This document shows, piece after piece, positions 12,401 to 25,400 of a stretch of DNA of 64,000 bases. Positions within the stretch are counted from its first letter, which is position 1, and each line of letters begins with the position of its first letter. A program made the position numbers and the translations under genes. The notes beneath the pieces are model-generated. The model searched no databases and was not told where the DNA came from. It saw only the letters and a program-made list of their open reading frames with translations. The stretch lies in NCBI GenBank assembly GCA_030159075.1, contig BROG01000928.1, positions 62,001-126,000 of the forward strand, given 5' to 3'. Source of the DNA: Atrina japonica (taxonomy: Eukaryota; Mollusca; Bivalvia; Pterioida; Pinnidae).

Positions 12401-15400
12401 ATTCCCCTTTACTTATTTTGCTTACCGGTATTTGAACCATATTTGTTTCATTTCCTCTCCTAGGCAGACCATATTTGGTTCGGACATATATCTTTGGTAG
12501 TTTGGTGTTTTCGTGTATTTTTACATCTTGGCAATATGTCCCAGGTGGGGCCTATTAACTTCTCGAATTAGCCTTGTTTAATCAAGAAGGCAGGGTCATG
12601 TGTGAATATGGACAAGAAAAATCACTTCACAGCTAGTCACATTAAAGAAAAAACAAATAAAACATAGCTTAGTTGAATGAATTTTTTGTAATTTGTTTTT
12701 CTTACCTGGTGTTGTGACTATTTCTACCTATGAAACTGCTGCATGAGATGAACTTGAGTACAGAGTAGCTTGTATTTTAGATAGTGTATGTTATACCAGT
12801 ATGGCGATAACTTATATCTCACTCTTTGTATTCAACACTGTTGTATGATTGCATGAAATCTAAGATTCAGGAATTCCTAAAACGAAACATCTTGTAATGC
12901 CACCGATTTCTGTCAAGTGTTGTGATAAGAAATGTTTCAAGGACTTTTGTAACTCTGATTTTTGAGTGCTATACCAGATATCAGTTCATATATTGGGATT
13001 GTAAACAAAATGGATTCATTTATATGTTAGGAGCCTCCATAGCCAATTGGTTTGAGAATTTTTAACTTTAACCCTTTCACTCCTGAATATCCGAATGGTA
13101 TGCTTTTTTTATTGTTAAAGACCAGTCTATTATGGACTGTCTGTCACTTCTAGTCAGACAGGTTCGAACCACACAGGTTTTAGTCTTGCTGGAACTTAAG
13201 TTGATTTTGTGAGAAAGTTTGCCTGTTTACTTGTGGACGGCTGTTGATCTCTTCCCAGATGCATTGTAACTGTGTTCTCAACTCTGCCATTAAAATCCTA
13301 CTGCCAACATGTACATGTGACTGACGAATTGTTGAGTGTGGCTTACAGCACGATGTTAAATCCCCAAACAACTGATGTCTACTTAGCTGGTACTTTTTAT
13401 AGGCTGAATGTGATTATTTACACTCATATTATAAAAGACACCAAATGCAAGTAACCATGGCAATGATTGAAAGTTGAAATTCTTGAAATGATTTGATTTA
13501 TGGATGATGATTATCGTCAACAAAGTATTTTCTTTTATCAGGGCCATATTCAGGGCATCTTCAGTCTCCGGTAGCACAGGTGGCGCCAGAGTCACCTGTC
13601 AGTGAATCGGCTCCTGTTGCCCAGGTGATATTGCAGACATTTCCACAACAGCAGGTTGGATCTCAATATTGGGTATTGGTGTTCTCTGCACATACTAAAA
13701 AGTGTCATTCAAAACTCCAACAAATTTTTGTTTTGTTTATGTATTTATATTTTTTGAGAGCTATCGTGCCCCAGGAACAATGAAAAGGCAATAGGTATCT
13801 TCTTTTCTGATGAGTGTCAGCTATAATGTTATTCAATTTTTCTATATTGCGCATTGTACATACAGTTTTGATTTATTTATCAAAGGTATACATATCCTAG
13901 TGTGTTCGGTTGGTATATCAAGTGATACATCTCATATGAGAGTTGTTAGCTCACCTGAGCCGAAGGCTCAAGTGAACTGTTGTTATCACTCCCCGTCCGG
14001 CGTCCGTCCGTTTGTGAAACTTAATCAATTTCTGTTAAACTGTCAAGAGTATGTATGTTTTCTAGTCCATGGAAAAACAAAAATAAAAGCAGAATAGAGG
14101 GGATAGCTTTGAGTAGGAGGTATTGTTATGCAAATGGCACGTGAAAATCATAGTGTGTTATGAATAAGTTCCTGTCCATTTTGAAAACTATCAAATTATC
14201 GTGTTTGTCAACTAATCGCTATACATAACCTGCCTGCCTGTATGGTTACCACATGCTCAGCCGATGGTCACTTGTAAGTTGTATACTGTGTGTATTGATA
14301 TTGCGGAAGTTTTTGTGTAATCGGTCTGTTCATGTTTGATTTCAAACAGAAACGATGTCTTCAACAAAAAACAAAGTTTTATCCATTGCCGAAAAGTCTA
14401 TTAAGATGTTTAAAGATATTCGTTGTATGAAGATACAACAAATAAAATTTAGAATGTTGATTTTAAATTTATTTTAGAGGCTGGAAATTGAAGTTTTTGT
14501 TTCTAGATCTACATTAATTTGATTTATTTTCATTTCATATATGTTGGATAGAAATAGTTTGAAGCCCATGGTGATTTTGCCAAAATAACAACCCATTTCA
14601 GTACTTTCAGTACTTTGCTTTGATAAATTACTTATTTTTATTTGAGGAAGCTAATTAGAACATAAAAGACTTAATTCCCCATCTCAATTACAGCTTTAAA
14701 CCTGTTTTATTGTGTTAGATAATTCAGTTGGATTCAACACAAGTTATCACAAGTTACCATGTAAATGAAAGTAACAATTTGTTTTTATTTATCTATTTAT
14801 ATTTTTGGTTTTGGGTCAAGGGTTCTTGTAGATAAGCGAGGGTTCAGACTACTGCCAAGGGTTAGGGTTAGGGGTTAGGGTTAGGGTTAACCCTAACTCT
14901 CTCGCATACATTATAGTACAGTGTAAAAATTACACAGGTAGATAGATGTGTATCAGTAAGGACTCATACAGGTGTGTTGTTGATAGATATGTACAGGTGT
15001 GATACAAGTGAACTTTGGATATAGATTTGATATCATTATCTGATTACGTATGTTAATCAATTTATTGCGGTAGAAAATTTTAATCAGTAAATTGTTGTAG
15101 TTTTGAATGACATTATCTTTTCTCTGTTTACAAACAATTATTGATGTAACATTTTCTCTACTCTCTGATTTCCTTGCTATGTAAGTATCACTTTGTTCTA
15201 AAAAAATCACTAAACAGAAACTTAACCAGCTTTAAAATGATGCAGTATCACTTCAACTAAAACTTCATGAATCTCTTCTCATTCTGTTGCTTATGTTAAT
15301 TCTAATACCCTGAGTGGTTTAGTATTAAGATGTTTAATGACAAGCTCAAGTTCATCTTTGTGTATAGACTAGTTCATTTTACCTCGGTGAGGTACTGTTC

Positions 15401-18400
15401 AGTGATAACATGATTTTGCTAAGTAATTTAAGAGAGTTGTAATTTCATTTTATCTGAATCTACTGTCCCAGCAGGAGGATTTTGAGGGTCCCTTCTGCTC
15501 CTCCTGTCACATTTCAGAATCTTCTGACAATTGGAAAATTCAAGATCAAAATAATTGTGATCCACATTTTTGCCAATATGTGAAGTTGTATTATATGCAA
15601 CTATGAATTAGGTTTTCATTTTGAATATATCGAGTCCCAAATAAGAAGTTCTGTAGTGTTTAGGTTATTGAAGGTGTTAATGATTATACATCCACTGATT
15701 GGCACTTAGACTAATTGTTGATAAGAGAGTTTGTTTGAAGGAAGTAGTGTAGTAATAAATCCAGCGAAAATTTTTAAAATCTCCGATTATGGCATAGCAT
15801 TTAAAATATTTTTTTATTTGTCTTGTGTATGCAATTTTAAAATTTCACAAATTTTTTTAATTGGAAAGGACCAAATTTCCTATCCAGAAGTGAACATCTA
15901 GTCTTCTGTATTCATCTGCCTCATTTATGAATCATACATTTAGAAAAGATAACATTTATCACTGTAAACTTTGCCTTCTATAGTGTGTGGCACATCTACT
16001 AGTGGAAAAAAGAAACTAGTTTAGTAATTTCATTTATAGATTCATATACAAAATATTATGTTGCATTATGTAAATCATTATTTAATATAATGCATTGTTT
16101 CAATTCAAGCATCAAATCATGTATTATGCGGTTGTGTGTTGCCCTGCTGCAGAATTACGTTACGCTGGTTGTTGTAAATGAATGGAATGACACTGACGTA
16201 CAATCTCAGTAGCTTATGCCAGTTAAATTGCCCTCCACTATCACCAAAGGGGTCCTTCCATGTGTTGTAATTCCACCCCAGACCATATTGCTCCCTCCGC
16301 TGATTTAGCAGTGCTGAATAACGCAGGCATCAATGTAACATTCTCAGACACTTTGGTAAGCCCGAACACAACCGTCACTGCTGTCGAGATGAAATCTCGA
16401 CTCGTCCGTAAACAGAACTTACGCCCATTCTCTGTCATTGAAATGACGATGCCTCCTACACCACGCTAACCTCGAAACACGGTGGTGCCAGAGCAGAACA
16501 GGACGGACAGCAGGACGTCGAAGACGGATGTTGGCCTCTCGCAATCTGTCGATGCCCAGAGATGCTTCTAGCGGTCAAAGAAGCCGATTGGAATCTTGTG
16601 ATGTCCATATATACATATCTCGCCGACGTCACACGCGGCGACCTGATTGTGGGCGGTCCCGAACGGTGCCAGTTTGCTGAGGTCATCTCCATAAAGTATT
16701 TACAGTGTTAATATGAACTCCAAACTGCCTTTGAGACACCCGAGCTTCCAGCATCCCAATAGCACGCAAACAATCATTTTTAATCATGTGAGGCATCTAT
16801 CAATCAAAATCTTATTCCAAAAACCAATGTTTTTCTGTTTTAATATGTATGCAAGAAATACTGATCTATTACTAACCATGTGTCACTTGTACTGGGAACT
16901 CCAGAAAAACGTGCTGTGGCCATCAAGGCAAATTGAACACAATATTTAACAAATTGAGTACTCAAACATGCATTTAGTACATTAAACTATGCATTTAAGA
17001 ATAAAGAGCGATCAAAGAATACACGTTATGTGTTCATTTAAATTTTAAATATAAACGGTTTCTTTTTTTCGCTAGTATATGTTACTTTACAAAGTCTCTC
17101 TTCAAAGTGAAATTTGTAGAAAGGACATCCCTAACCCTGTATAAAAGGGCACCTGTCAGTTATAATTACAGTGCAACTTCTGGGAACTGATTCCTTTTAA
17201 AACTGATCATTTCCTGGTACTGATCATATAAACAAAGTCCTGACTTTCTCCTTGTATTTTCAAATACACATGTACAAAATAATTTCTGAATACTGATTCT
17301 TCTAAATTCTGAACATGGGACTGGTTTACTGAGATAAATGCGAATGTAATGTACCTTCCTAATATGCCCGTCTTACCTGTGTAAGATCACTCCTAACAAA
17401 GTCATCTGGCGATTTCATCGGTCAAACACAAACAGTTTTAAACAACAAACACATAGTAAATAATGGAACATACTTTAGAACCAGAAAATTTTGTTGTGGT
17501 TTCAATTTTGTTGTTTTCATTTATCAACAAAATATAAAACCAGGACAAAATATTACATAAATTACACCCAGTAGTAATAATACAGGCCACAAAATAAGAC
17601 ATTTCATCGAAACCCATTTACAGGTTATGCTAAAATGGTGGATCGTAACCCACAGGTTATGCAAAAGAGACAGATTGCAAATTGTTATATATTGCACATA
17701 TGATATTACAAATTATCATGAAATGTAGATGACTTAGTACATGACTTTGTATATTATAAGGTGAGATGTCAAACACAGATGAATGTAAGATAAAAAAAAA
17801 GAAATAACAATTTTAATTTTTCATTGGCATGCAAGCAAACTACAGCTTTCTAAGGGAATTTTTAAAAAGCATCCTTTTAATTTAAAATATATAGTTTTAT
17901 TGAGTTTAATCATCTGATTCTGAAGATGGACTGATGCATACATATACATATGAATGCATGCATAAGTTTAAAAACAAGCTACTAGTATTTATTTAAATTA
18001 CAATAAGTCTGATTTAACTAAAAATGAAAAACAATATTAAAAAAAGTCTACGTAAAGAGAAGTAGACAACGTTGCAGTACTTTTGTCTGTAAGTTTTACT
18101 TGTCTTGATATAGTAACCAGTGGTTATTGTATTTAGGAATTAGACTAAATTGTACAATAATTAAACTACACATTTTTACTTACACAGAATTATAATTTGA
18201 CTTTGTAAACTGTGAAAAAAAATTAAAAAAGAGAAATTACCTGATGTTAATTGTTAAAGAAATAATTCTCATCAACTTTTTAAATTAGAACAGAGCATCA
18301 CAATAATGTAGCAAATTGATCAATCAACAATTTCACTTAAAACATCAACGTTTTTGGCAAAAGATAAAGCTCTGTTTTTTTATGCGGACATCACTTTTGT

Positions 18401-19352
18401 TTGAAATCCAATATGAACACAGGGTTTCAGTATATAGACCCTGATCTTATCATTATTAATTTATTAGGCGTGATAATTGTTTGCCGTGTGAACATCCGAC
18501 ATGACAATATTTCAAAGTTGAACTCTCGCGGAAACGAGAGTTTGAGTTACTTCCCTTTGCGACCATGCTTTGAAATACTCAGTCGGCTCTGTTAATATCT
18601 GTATTTTACTGAGATTGTTATGTCTTCAATAAATGGGCAAATGGAAAATGGTTATGTGATTTTAGTGAAGCGTAACGTCAAGGTAACCCGAACAATCGGT
18701 CGCTATTTCTTTTGTGGTCTGTAACAGTTTCCTTTACAAACACTTTTTTTCAGTTCAATGGAATTTATTTTATTTTTTTAAAAACAATAAAAGTCTAACC
18801 TCACAAAATTTTCTAATTCTACAGTAAATGATAAACAAATTATAAACTAGGAGAAAAAAAAGTTTCGGAAAACATATACACAGTGGAACCTCATTTAAAG
18901 ACCACCTCTCTTAGGAGACCACCTCTCTTAGAAGACCACCTCTCTTAGGAGACCACCTCACACTTCAGACAATAAATATTCAGTCTCTTGATAAATATTT
19001 AATGTGTACATAACCTCATTTAAGAGATCACCTCACTAATCAGACCACTTTGAGTCAGTCTTGTCAGGTGTTCTTTATTGCAAGGTTCCACTGTAACATA
19101 CAAACAGTCAATATATTAAACAGAGACAGGTCTTTGCCATTTTAAGTTATTGACTCATGGTCAACCTCCAAGAACCACACCCTCCAAAATTATCATTACA
19201 TGTGACATTTGGTTTTGGGAAGTTGCACTGTAATATAATTGGATACTTTATGAGTGGGACTTGACATTACACTACATGCACACTCTTCTTTCTGTCTACA
19301 TATAAATATCATTCCTGTTATATGTTGTAACCTTATATATTATTTAAAACCA

Positions 19353-19403
<51 letters not shown>

Positions 19404-22400
19404 TAATATATAACACCAGTGTGTTGGGTGAGGACTAATGTTTAAATATTCAAGATTACTCTAAAATCTATGTCTAAGGAAATGTAGATATTTTGACTTT
19501 TAATTCCTTCATAAAAAGAGAGAAACAAATATCTTTTTTAATAGGTGTAAATTTATATTGTAAATCAATCTCAGTAAATTTAACTCAAGTTAATACAATA
19601 AAGTTGTCGTACAAGTCTTCACAGTAGCAGCTGGAACTGCATTTTTAGCCAATCAGATTTCATGATCAGCTAAAATTGAATATTAAACTTCTCTGAGTTT
19701 TGTTCAAGTTTTACAGCAGTTGGCCCTGGTCATTACCTGACTTAATGTTTTTCGCATCGGCTGAAAACTCATGTAAGTTTTTCAGGGCCTGGCACCGTAA
19801 AACTTAAGACTTTAGCTTCTCAACTTGGCCAGGCCCTGATTTATGAGTTATCGGCCTTCAATAGCAATGTTAAATCAATGTTGTTTCTGTTTCCTAGGAA
19901 CAGCAAATGCAGCTTCAGCAACAACAACAGAGAGAACAACAGCTACAACAACAACTGCAGCAGCAAATAAAACTAGAACAACAACAGATAAATCAGCATC
20001 TAGAGAAAGAGCAGTTAATACAACATGAGCAGCAGTTACAACAACAACTGCAACAACAAATACAACAGCTTCAGATGGAGCAACAACAGTTACAACAACA
20101 CTTCCAACAACAGATAAGTAAAGAACAACAAACGCTGGAACAACAGAACCAAATACAACTAATACAACAGAACAGCCAATCAGAATCAGTGCCTCAGTCA
20201 CCACAGGTCAGACAGCCATGTTTAATTCGTTATCCTAAGTAATTACAGTGAAACCTCTTTACAATGACCATGTTTGCTCCCACATAGGATTGACATTATA
20301 TCGAAATTGTCACTAACAAAACAGAAAGTCATAATTATGTTATTTCATACTATTTTCACCCTTTTGATTGTCATATTTATACAAGATAGTCTTGTAAACA
20401 TTGATGCACTATTATTTTTTCGGTCGCATATAGTAAATCAGTGATGTCGTAAAATGCACAGATCATGTACAAAATGCCCAAATGTTCCTGATTCTGAGTT
20501 AGATTCTTTATTGCTTAATAAAAAGCACAGACATGCTGCTACAATTTAATTAAAAATGCCTTTCATAAATAAAATAAAAAATTGAAGTTATTTAAAGATA
20601 CGCCATTGGAAACACATCGGCACTGACATTTAGCCTAATGGAACTTGTCAACTATGTGTATTTATTTTCAATTATCGAATTATCTTTTTTCAAATTTGAA
20701 CACAATTTGTATTTTAATGTCAGTTCAGTTCTAATGAAACCTGTTTTATAAACATTAGGCCTACTGCAGTACAGGTAAGGCTAATTGTTGATGTCTATCA
20801 CCTATCAGTGCAGATCAGAGAACAATTGACAGTGTAATTGTTTTATTGACACAATTATTTTTACCTGTGATCTCAACCGTGAAGAAAATCAAGACTGATA
20901 ACAATAGCCGAAAATCAGCAGGTAGCTTCTGTGTCAGGTCATTGTAAAGAGTTTTGTACATTGTTCCTGGAATCTAATGTCGGAGTCAGATACCGAATAT
21001 TCCGTTGTAATGAGTACTTTTTATATACATGTACATTTGTTCCTGAGTGATTCTTGTTGGATACCGAATATTCCGTTATAATGAATGTCATTGTAAAGCG
21101 GGTTTACTGTACTCAAATTAAGGTTGAGAGGTCACCTGAGTCAATCAGATGACCCTTTGCTTGCTATCTGTTGCAATCCACTAACTAATTGTATATATCA
21201 TCATTTTGCAGACAAGACAAAGAAATCTCAGTCCCAGGACCTATGTTGATTGTATCCAGGACAAGTTTACCAGGTCATGGATACAATTGATGGGGCACAC
21301 GGGTTGAGATTTCTGTGTCTCCAGGGGTAGACAAATAGAAATTTCAAGTACTTGCCTAAGGACAGGTTGACTTTGTGAATTCACTTGCCCTACCAACAAA
21401 TCTACTTGCCCAACAATTTCATGCAAGTAAATAATAATACATAGTGATTTTCCACCCTATCTTACGGGGCCGAAATAAGGTCCCATTCCCAATGCAAAAA
21501 AATGCATTTTTCCTAATTTGCAGTTGAAATTTCCCAATTGAAGTCAAATGACAAAGAGTTGGAAGAGATTCGTATTTTGACATAGTTCTATGTTTTTCTA
21601 GATTTCTGAATTTAAATGAAATGTTGCTAAATTTCCAAATTCAAAAGGCCCTGGCCCCATTCCCAAAAGAAAGTGGAAAATCCATGATACATGTAATAAC
21701 AAAAGCAGGTAAGAGTAGTTTTGATATTTTTATTCATCTTCCATCAATACAGCTGTGTAAGTAACAGTATTATAATTACCAGGTTTGTTTTATGACCTGC
21801 AATGTGCCTGCCTTTACGGTAAAGTTTACCTGGTTTTGTGGAACTTAACCTCTGATCAATAGCAGACTCAGCTGACAGCTGACCTGTAATCTACATAAAG
21901 TATTCTGATACAAGTGTCTTTCATTATCAGCGTCATTGAGATGAATAGGCCTATTTCTGCCCTGAATAGTGACCAATTTGTCCATGAGTGGCATTTAAAT
22001 TTGCTAAATACTAGTAGCGATGCTGAAGCGGCAGATCTATCCTTGTGTAGAGTCATTGAAGTCCCATTGTGTTTTATCATTGCAGATAAGCAATAACCAT
22101 GTGTGTTCCGATGTACTGTGTTGTCCGGTTTATATTTTAGGATCTCGATCCCTATTTAAAAGTTCACAGTGAGTCAAACGAAAAATGAAAGATTTGTTTT
22201 CACTTGCCCATGGACAAGTGATACTCTTTGAAATACTTGCCCGACCCCTGAAAATGGTTGCCCTGTGCGTCAGACAGTGGTATTTGTCTACCCCTGGTCT
22301 CTCCCACAACATGGTGATTGATCTCTTTTCTCACACTTGTAATTATTTATCATGACTTTGATAATTTTTCTGTCAAAGAGATGTCATAGCTCGAGTGACA

Positions 22401-25400
22401 TAATTTACCAACATCAATTTTGAAACTTAGAAAATCTCTGTTCACAGATTACAAAATTAACTGGTATTGATCACATTACTTCTTTGTAGCTCACCTCTAC
22501 AAGTTTGAGGGGAGCTTATGCTGTCGACATGGCAACAGCATCCAATGAAGAAGATTGGTTGAGGTCAGGGTTATCTGCTTCCACTGCTCATACATAAACT
22601 AAACTTGCATGACACGTATATCGTATGGTTCTTTGTACATACTATGCTTCAGTTGCAGGATAAATCTTTTATTTGTGCAAAAATGACCACGATTTTCAAT
22701 CCTGTGTTTAAGAAGATCAGCTGAGGTCAGGTTAATTTGAGGACAGTAAAATATGTTGGTATAAGGTGAGTTTTTGTTACCTTCGATTATTATTTATCTT
22801 TTTCTTTTTTTCATACATCAGATCGCACACTCTCCTCAACTCCAGAGGCAAGTGTCGGTGGAATCAGCAGACTACGATTATCAGCATCCACCAATGTCAC
22901 AGCAAACATTGCCATCCCATATGTTATCTGAAAACACTGCATCTCATTTAACCAATCAGGACATACCTGCAAACATGGCAGCACAAATTCATCTGCAGCA
23001 GTTGGCACAGCGCCAGGAACAACATAGGCGGATAAACCAGCATCAACAAATTGAACTCAATCTTCATCCAGAACACGCTACTGCTGAACCAACACCATCT
23101 CAAGCCTCACTCAGCTCAATTCAACATACTCCACCCTCAGAAAACTTAAACACTGGAACAATTCAATCCAATCTACAATCTGTTTTTGCTCAAGGACATA
23201 TGCCGCAGTTTAGCCTGCAAAACACTCATATCAAACAAGAAGTCCCTTCTGTATCAACTCAAGCTTCCTTTGTGAACCCCAGACACCTGTCTGCAAGTCA
23301 GGTGACCTTGGGTACCTCAACGGCCAACCAGGCCATGACTGTAGTCCAGCTGTTGAACAGCATAGAAAACTCGGATTTTAATATACCAAATACGTTACCT
23401 GTATCCCTGAATTGTACGGAGCAGAATGCAGGTTATATGAAAAGTGATATACCCAACACAGAACACCAATGTGCCAGCCCGTCCTCTGCGTTTAGCAACT
23501 CTGTGAAACATGACATTTTGGATATTCTTAATAATAAATCACATAATTTAGATCTGAACACTACGTTTAATGACGTGGATCTAAGTAAACATGACATATT
23601 TGATCAGATTTCAGCATCAAAACAATCAAAGGCAGCGGAGAGTAATCCCTTTTCTTTCCCGAATATGGATTATGATTCCAGTCAGTTTTCAAGGAAAGAT
23701 AACGCTGATTCCGATACTATACAAAATCGACATAAGGAATTAAAAAGGAGGTTATCTCTTGGTAATGACCACGAGTATAAAAGTCTGAACTGTGTGTTGC
23801 CAAACAATCTTACTGGCTTTTTGCCAAAAGACACTGCATTTGTAAAACCATCACAATCTATCAGTAACCATAACAGCAGTAAACCAGAGAATCGACCGAG
23901 AATGCGCAGCAAATCAGGAGATGATTACAAACTTATGAGATCGCAAAGTGTGGACCATACTTTTATGCGGCCCAGAAGTAGAACTGAGGCTTCATTGTGG
24001 AAATATAAATCTCATAATTCCTGGGACAATGGACAAGTTTTATCCAAATCTGACGGTGCTGGACAATTTAGAAATCCTAATATGCTGGGTGGAACGCTTA
24101 AACATAGACGAAAGCACCGCCCAGCACCGCTGTTTATACCGCCACACATGAGCAGTGGTGTGTTCCAAAGTAGATTACGCTCTCCAAGGATTATTCACGG
24201 TGGTGAGGGCAAAGGTAACACGCCGCCCCCTTACACACCACCACCAATGTTAAGTCCAATACGAAGTGGTTCCGGACTATTTTGTTCAATAACTGGATAC
24301 AAACCAGTGACGCCAAAGTCTGCACCAATTACTCCAAGAAGTTTACTTTTGTCTCACAGAAGTAAGTGCTTTTTATGTTTGTTGTGTTTTGATTATACTG
24401 AATGACTCTCAGGATCAAAGTTAGATAAAAGATCATTTTTTTAACAAAAAGTTCTAAACATGCAATTATTATGGAGTACACCTGATCATTAGAAAAAAAG
24501 GAAATATACACAGTTACTACTGCATACCAAAACTATTAACTGAAATATAGATACATGTACTTTCTCCTCAGTTGACTTTAATTTTTTTTTACTATTCTTG
24601 TGTAGCATAAAGTCCATCTGCTTTAAATCAAACAAACTATCTTCAAGACATTAGAAAAATTCCCGAAGAGTAAGTCAGAAAGTGGTCCTGTAAACTTTTA
24701 GGATTTGACTATTATTATTGGCTTAAATTTTTCATTTTACCCCCCAAGATTGAAGATTTTAGGACAAATTGTTTTGGTCATTTCTTAACATTTTTTCTGA
24801 TATTTTGACTGACTTTGGTATGTTGTTTTATATCAGTGAGATCTCAAGAGTTTGATTACGTCCAATATTCAGCAATATTTGCTAGGGTTATGGGACTTTA
24901 AAATCTTCCTAAATGACTTGGCTCTCGTGGACAGTGTTTCCCCAAACAGAGCTTGTTTGCCTGGTTTATTGAGTTGTCATTTCCTTCTTAAGGTAGTATA
25001 TCCAGTTTAAAACAGGAAAGTGTAGAGGAAATAACGGAAGAAACCACAGCTGACCTAGAGGAAGAATCACCACCTGAGACAGATGTTCAACCGTGAGTTT
25101 GTTATGTTAGCTGATGTAGACAGAATCAGATGTACAGTGGAATCTCTTTATCTCTAAATTCAAGGCACCACCTGAAATTCGAGATAACCAAAATTTTCAG
25201 TTCATGCATTTTCTATTCTTATTGCACAACAAATAGACCTACTCAGGCAGGGTTCACACCAAGATTTCAAATTTATGAGCCAAAAAATTAGCAAAATGAA
25301 TATTTTCTTAGCCAAATAAAATTGTATTGAGCAAAATGAATAAACAACAAGTATCAAAATGAATAAACAACAAGTATCCAAGGCTATTAATAACATTTTA

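Noticed and set aside
19875..20204. 109-residue Val-rich frame on the minus strand
   Set aside because: It is the antisense of the Gln-rich exon; poly-Gln antisense always gives such frames.
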